Below, piece after piece: positions 6,437 to 8,928 of a stretch of DNA of 8,928 nucleotides. Position numbers and translations under genes: made by a program. The stretch spans positions 1 to 8,928 of the forward strand of contig DQTF01000108.1 in NCBI GenBank assembly GCA_015662935.1, read 5' to 3'. Source of the DNA: Crocinitomicaceae bacterium (GTDB taxonomy: Bacteria > Bacteroidota > Bacteroidia > Flavobacteriales_D > Crocinitomicaceae). Every line of letters begins with the position of its first letter. Within the stretch, counting starts at the first letter, position 1. Under the pieces are notes generated by a model. The model searched no databases. It saw nothing but the letters and a program-made list of their open reading frames with translations, and was not told where the DNA came from.

Positions 6437-6460
6437 CATAAAAACATTGAAACATTCTTC
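6437..6460 (-). repeat. Three-unit octad run of opposite orientation after thiS
   Basis: cat recurs at 6437, 6445 and 6453 on the plus strand, three units on an 8-nt grid. Read on the minus strand the units end in ATG (TTTCAATG, TTTTTATG), the shape that the larger array shows on the plus strand, so the two would be inverted relative to each other. It is short, so chance is possible. Confidence 0.3.
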
Positions 6461-6466
6461 ACTTCT

Positions 6467-6688
6467 CTATCCTCCCTGTGTTGCTGTTATTATTAATATT
6501 TTATCCTTGTTATTTAATTTTGTTGTTACCCAATTTGTTTTGGGAATTATCTGTTCGTTGATGGCAATGGCGATTCCATTTTCTGCAATGGTTAGTTGCG
6601 AAAGCATTGTTTGTAATGTTGCTTCTTTGGAGAATGATTGTGTTTTCTCGTTTACGCTCACTACTATTTTTTCTTGCAAAGAATTCAT
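6467..6688 (-). CDS. thiS: Sulfur carrier protein ThiS
   Basis: ThiS is the small ubiquitin-fold carrier whose C-terminal glycine is adenylated and turned into a thiocarboxylate, then gives sulfur to ThiG. The 73-residue form from ATG 6688 starts MNSLQEKIVVSVNEKTQSF. A longer frame from TTG 6730 would add 14 residues unlike the family, so ATG is chosen. GIAIAINEQIIPKTNW in the middle and the ending ILIITATQGG, with the required Gly-Gly at 72-73, identify it firmly. It is the first gene after the TPP riboswitch, so its translation is the likely point of control. The partner ThiF is not in the window. Confidence 0.93.
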   Translation of the reverse strand: MNSLQEKIVVSVNEKTQSFSKEATLQTMLSQLTIAENGIAIAINEQIIPKTNWVTTKLNNKDKILIITATQGG

Positions 6689-6758
6689 TGGAATCTTTCT
6701 TAAATTAGTCTGTAAACATTGGGAGAACAATTCCCGAGAACTCGGCAGTGATGCTCTT
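6689..6758 (-). promoter_or_regulatory. Probable riboswitch expression platform before thiS
   Basis: Between the aptamer and the thiS ATG two small hairpins compete. One pairs CCGAG with CTCGG (plus 6734-6745). The other pairs GGGA with TCCC (within 6721-6735) and shares two G bases with the first. No hairpin is followed by a T-run, so a classical terminator switch is not seen; control of translation or RNA stability is more likely. The folding is by eye only. Confidence 0.4.
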
Positions 6759-6836
6759 AACTTTTCCCTACGTTGGTTTCAGCCAAATCAGGTTCAAAGG
6801 ATGTTTCTCAAACTAAAATTAGTTACTCCTAAAGTT
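6759..6836 (-). promoter_or_regulatory. TPP riboswitch aptamer (THI element)
   Basis: On the minus strand the core blocks of the THI element are present in order: GGAGTAACT, TTTGAGAAACATCC (the CUGAGA-type loop), CTTTGAACCTGATTTGG, then CCAACGTAGGGAA. The closing helix P1 is visible as AACTTT (6836-6831) pairing with AAAGTT (6764-6759). It binds thiamine pyrophosphate and represses the operon when the vitamin is plentiful. It lies about 70 nt upstream of the thiS start. Confidence 0.95.
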
Positions 6837-6843
6837 TACGGTG

Positions 6844-6851
6844 TAAAGATA
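6844..6851 (-). promoter_or_regulatory. Probable -7 box of the thi operon promoter
   Basis: The minus strand reads TATCTTTA, close to the Bacteroidota -7 consensus TAnnTTTG, 7 nt before the first base of riboswitch helix P1. That places transcription start right at the riboswitch. No good TTG -33 element is seen at the usual distance, so confidence is moderate. Confidence 0.5.
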
Positions 6852-6934
6852 GGAATTTATTTTGAGATGGGGGTTTGCTTTGGACATTCAAGACAACGTG
6901 AAAGATTCGCTCAGTATATTAACAACGAATGATG

Positions 6935-6962
6935 AAAAAAAAGACCTCCAAATCGGAAGCCT
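6935..6962 (-). terminator. Intrinsic terminator after arsM
   Basis: On the minus strand AGGCTTCC (6962-6955) pairs with GGAGGTCT (6949-6942), with two G-U pairs and a 5-nt loop. The T-tract of eight (6942-6935) begins with the last stem base. It is 22 nt after the arsM stop and upstream of the thi promoter, so it separates the two operons. Confidence 0.85.
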
Positions 6963-6984
6963 TTCTATTATCTATTCAAGTTGA

Positions 6985-7956
6985 TTAGCAGCAACCTCCG
7001 CCGTCATAGAAGTAAGTTGATTCAGAAATATGAATGTCATTTCTTCCCAGCGCTTTAAATTGACCAGCCGTTTTATCGCAAATTGCCAGTGGAGAATTCT
7101 GCATTAAGGTATGCCCTGCTCCATCATCGAAAAATTCTTCATCACCAAAGTAGATTGCTGACTTTCCGGTGAATATACAAGGACCATCTGGAAGAACTGG
7201 ATCTTTAATTGCACAAACTTCCACGCTTTCTAAGAAGATTAACTCTTTTGTATCGTAATGCGCCGGATCTAACACTCTGTAAGGACGTTTTGCTCTAATT
7301 TCGATTGTTCCAAACCCTGCATCGGTTAACATTTTAATGTATTCATCCAACGGTAAAGAACCACTCAAGCATAAAGCACGAAGTGTTTCGTCATTCTTCA
7401 ATGATTCTGGCATTGGATCTTCTGTAACAGGATCTGACAACACCAATCTTCCTTGAGGCTTCAATACACGGTACATTTCATCAATTGCTTTCTTTAAATC
7501 TTCTTTATCGAAAATATTGAATAAGCAATTTTGCGCTGCTACGTCAATTGATTCGTCTTCAACTGGTAAATTTAGTGCATCGCCTTTTCTGATGTCAACA
7601 AACTCAGATTTGAACCAAGGGTTTGTTTCTTCAGCGACTTTTAAATTTGTTCGGCAAGCATCTAACATTTCATCAACCACATCAATTCCGATGACACCAT
7701 TTTTCTTTCTAGAGAAATAGGAGAATTGGAAAACTTCCATTCCTCCCCCTACTCCAACGTAAAGAACAGTTGGTTCATTGACCAAATCTCTAGGATTCAC
7801 TGTGCTTCCGCATCCGTAATTCATGTCCAACATTATTTGTGGCATGTCTAATTCTGGGAGCACCCAAATCGGGGTCGTTGTACAACAAAGTCCAACATCT
7901 GGTTTTAATGCTGCTTCTTTGTAAACGTCTACTGTTGTGTCTAAATATGATTTCAT
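6985..7956 (-). CDS. arsM: Arsenosugar-type arsenite methyltransferase ArsM
   Basis: A 323-residue SAM-dependent methyltransferase that should methylate arsenite to dimethylated forms, the substrate of ArsS. The class I SAM motif is VLYVGVGGGMEV (64-75), with acidic IDVVDEM (91-97) next and GDALNLPVEDESID (125-138) after. By comparison with ArsM, C49 (NYGCGS), C144 (QNCLFN) and C196 (LCLSG) sit where the three arsenic-binding cysteines lie. Extra cysteines at 24-25 and the terminal Cys-Cys (322-323) are features of the arsenosugar-operon subgroup as I recall it. The C-terminal 100 residues after ICDKTAGQF are a subgroup-specific domain. It follows arsS by 61 nt, in the same direction and probably on the same transcript. 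Substrate specificity is inferred from family and neighbour. Confidence 0.88.
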   Translation of the reverse strand: MKSYLDTTVDVYKEAALKPDVGLCCTTTPIWVLPELDMPQIMLDMNYGCGSTVNPRDLVNEPTVLYVGVGGGMEVFQFSYFSRKKNGVIGIDVVDEMLDACRTNLKVAEETNPWFKSEFVDIRKGDALNLPVEDESIDVAAQNCLFNIFDKEDLKKAIDEMYRVLKPQGRLVLSDPVTEDPMPESLKNDETLRALCLSGSLPLDEYIKMLTDAGFGTIEIRAKRPYRVLDPAHYDTKELIFLESVEVCAIKDPVLPDGPCIFTGKSAIYFGDEEFFDDGAGHTLMQNSPLAICDKTAGQFKALGRNDIHISESTYFYDGGGCC

Positions 7957-7957
7957 T

Positions 7958-8013
7958 TTTTAATAATTTAATGATTTAATGTTGAAGTAAATTATTGTTA
8001 GAATGCTTTAATA
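7958..8013 (-). repeat. 7-unit AT-rich octad array between arsS and arsM
   Basis: Seven in-phase 8-mers on the plus strand: ttttaata, two atttaatg, then ttgaagta (7982), aattattg (7990), ttagaatg (7998) and ctttaata. The middle three are the same composite, in the same order, as at 6320 and 6376 in the thi operon. It fills the 61-nt spacer and ends 1 nt from the arsM ATG. Confidence 0.88.
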
Positions 8014-8017
8014 CTCG

Positions 8018-8928
8018 TTAAGTTGTCACACCTCCACAACTAGATCCTGCTCCGGCAGTGCATCCATAGCAATGGTTATTGACAATGATATTTCTATTTT
8101 CTAATTCTTCGTTATTAAAATCTGATAAATGTTGACCTTTTGCTGCGACTTTCAATTCTAAAATCTGATTGAAGTCACAGTCGTATAAATAACCGTCCCA
8201 ACTAACAGAGATTGTATTTCTACACATCACATTTTTCGCTGCATCAAGGTTGTAAGAATCTGCCAACAAGTTCATGTATTCTTCGTAGCGTTTACTTGCC
8301 ACCAAAAACTCTAAAAATCGACTTATTGGAAGGTTGGTAATTGCAAAAAGGGAATTGAATTTAATGTTAAAACCGGCTTTCAATTCTTTCTTATAATCAG
8401 CCTCTAAAGATGCTTGTTCTGGTGGTAATGATGCTCCACCTGGATTGTAAACAAGATTCAAGGTTAAATCAGAATTTTGCTGACCATAACCAACCTTGTT
8501 TAGCATTTGCAGCGCTTTGATACTATCTGTAAAAACACCATCACCTCGTTGTGCATCGGTATTTGATTCTGTGTAACAAGGCAACGATGAAACGACCTCA
8601 ATCTTATGCTTCTTGAAAAATTCTGGTAGATCGTGGTACTTCTTATTTGCAACAATAATAGTCAAGTTGCAACGCACGATAACATTCTTCCCTTTCTTCG
8701 CTAATTCTTCTACAAACCATCTAAAATTAGGATTCATTTCTGGTGCACCACCTGTTAAATCAACAGTCGAGCAATTGGTTTTGTCTATTGCATCTAAACA
8801 CAGTTGCATCGTTTCTTTGGTCATGATTTCCTTTCTGTCCGGACCTGCATCAACGTGACAATGCGCACAAACTTGGTTGCACATTTTACCTAGATTGATT
8901 TGAAAAACATCAACTCCTATTGGTTTCA
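8018..8928 (-). CDS. arsS: Arsenosugar biosynthesis radical SAM protein ArsS (N-terminus beyond right edge)
   Basis: ArsS joins a 5'-deoxyadenosyl group to dimethylarsenite, the first arsenosugar intermediate. The open frame runs to the right edge. The codons before the internal Met at 8884 read VDVFQINLGK, which belongs to the conserved LGKxCNQxC block, so 8884 is not the start. The radical-SAM motif is CNQVCAHC (C-x3-C-x2-C), followed by HVDAGPDRKE. LTGGAPEMNP is the family GGAPE motif. VSSLPCYTESNTDAQRGDGVF, YNPGGASLPPEQ and SWDGYLYDCDFNQ are subgroup blocks. HCYGCTAGAGSSCGG at the end is the cysteine-rich tail that likely binds a second Fe-S cluster. About 302 residues are seen; perhaps 15-40 are missing. 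All signature cysteines are Cys codons, so no selenocysteine form is seen in this part. Confidence 0.92.
   Translation of the reverse strand, partial: KPIGVDVFQINLGKMCNQVCAHCHVDAGPDRKEIMTKETMQLCLDAIDKTNCSTVDLTGGAPEMNPNFRWFVEELAKKGKNVIVRCNLTIIVANKKYHDLPEFFKKHKIEVVSSLPCYTESNTDAQRGDGVFTDSIKALQMLNKVGYGQQNSDLTLNLVYNPGGASLPPEQASLEADYKKELKAGFNIKFNSLFAITNLPISRFLEFLVASKRYEEYMNLLADSYNLDAAKNVMCRNTISVSWDGYLYDCDFNQILELKVAAKGQHLSDFNNEELENRNIIVNNHCYGCTAGAGSSCGGVTT

Noticed and set aside
6689..6730. N-terminal extension of ThiS from a TTG
   Set aside because: The added 14 residues do not match ThiS, and they lie in the riboswitch leader; ATG 6688 gives normal length.
6420..6932. A 170-codon plus-strand open frame
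   Set aside because: It runs antisense across thiS, the TPP riboswitch and the promoter. Its translation is composition-biased and resembles no family, while the minus-strand features are all well supported.
8018..8884. ArsS starting at the Met encoded at 8884
   Set aside because: The frame is open to the right edge and the preceding codons match the conserved block just before the radical-SAM cysteines, so the true start is outside the window.

Overview
The window reads as Bacteroidota chromosome, most likely from the class Flavobacteriia. The reasons are AT-rich DNA, no Shine-Dalgarno sequences before the starts, a probable TAnnTTTG-type promoter, a flavobacterial gene order for thiamine synthesis, and flavobacterial-looking ThiE-like and ArsS/ArsM proteins. 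All recognised genes lie on the minus strand, so transcription runs from the right edge to the left.

Right part (8928 to about 6935): an arsenosugar operon. The radical-SAM enzyme ArsS, cut by the right edge, is followed by the arsenite methyltransferase ArsM. A clear intrinsic terminator sits at 6935-6962. ArsM should methylate arsenite, and ArsS should add the 5'-deoxyadenosyl group that starts arsenosugar formation.

Centre and left (6851 to 297): a TPP-controlled thiamine operon. It has a probable promoter, a TPP riboswitch, then thiS, thiC, a thiE/tenI-like paralogue, thiD, thiE, thiG and thiH. ThiC makes HMP-P and ThiD makes HMP-PP. ThiS, ThiG and ThiH make the thiazole, and ThiE joins the two halves. 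No thiF lies in the window although ThiS needs a ThiF-type activator. At the far left a secreted protein begins and runs off the edge.

The main novelty is in the spacers. Nearly all of them carry 8-nucleotide-periodic repeat arrays. The clearest has 18 in-phase octads between thiS and thiC (6264-6407). A composite of three octads in fixed order occurs there twice, exactly 56 nt apart, and again between arsS and arsM. A second family, with GTC every 8 nt on the coding strand, lies after thiH (236-283). A related block appears inside the thiE-like gene (about 3925-4025), where it seems to be an in-frame insertion of about 35 residues. The thiC/thiE-like spacer instead holds a near-perfect 54-nt hairpin whose mismatch pattern suggests it works as RNA on the transcribed strand.
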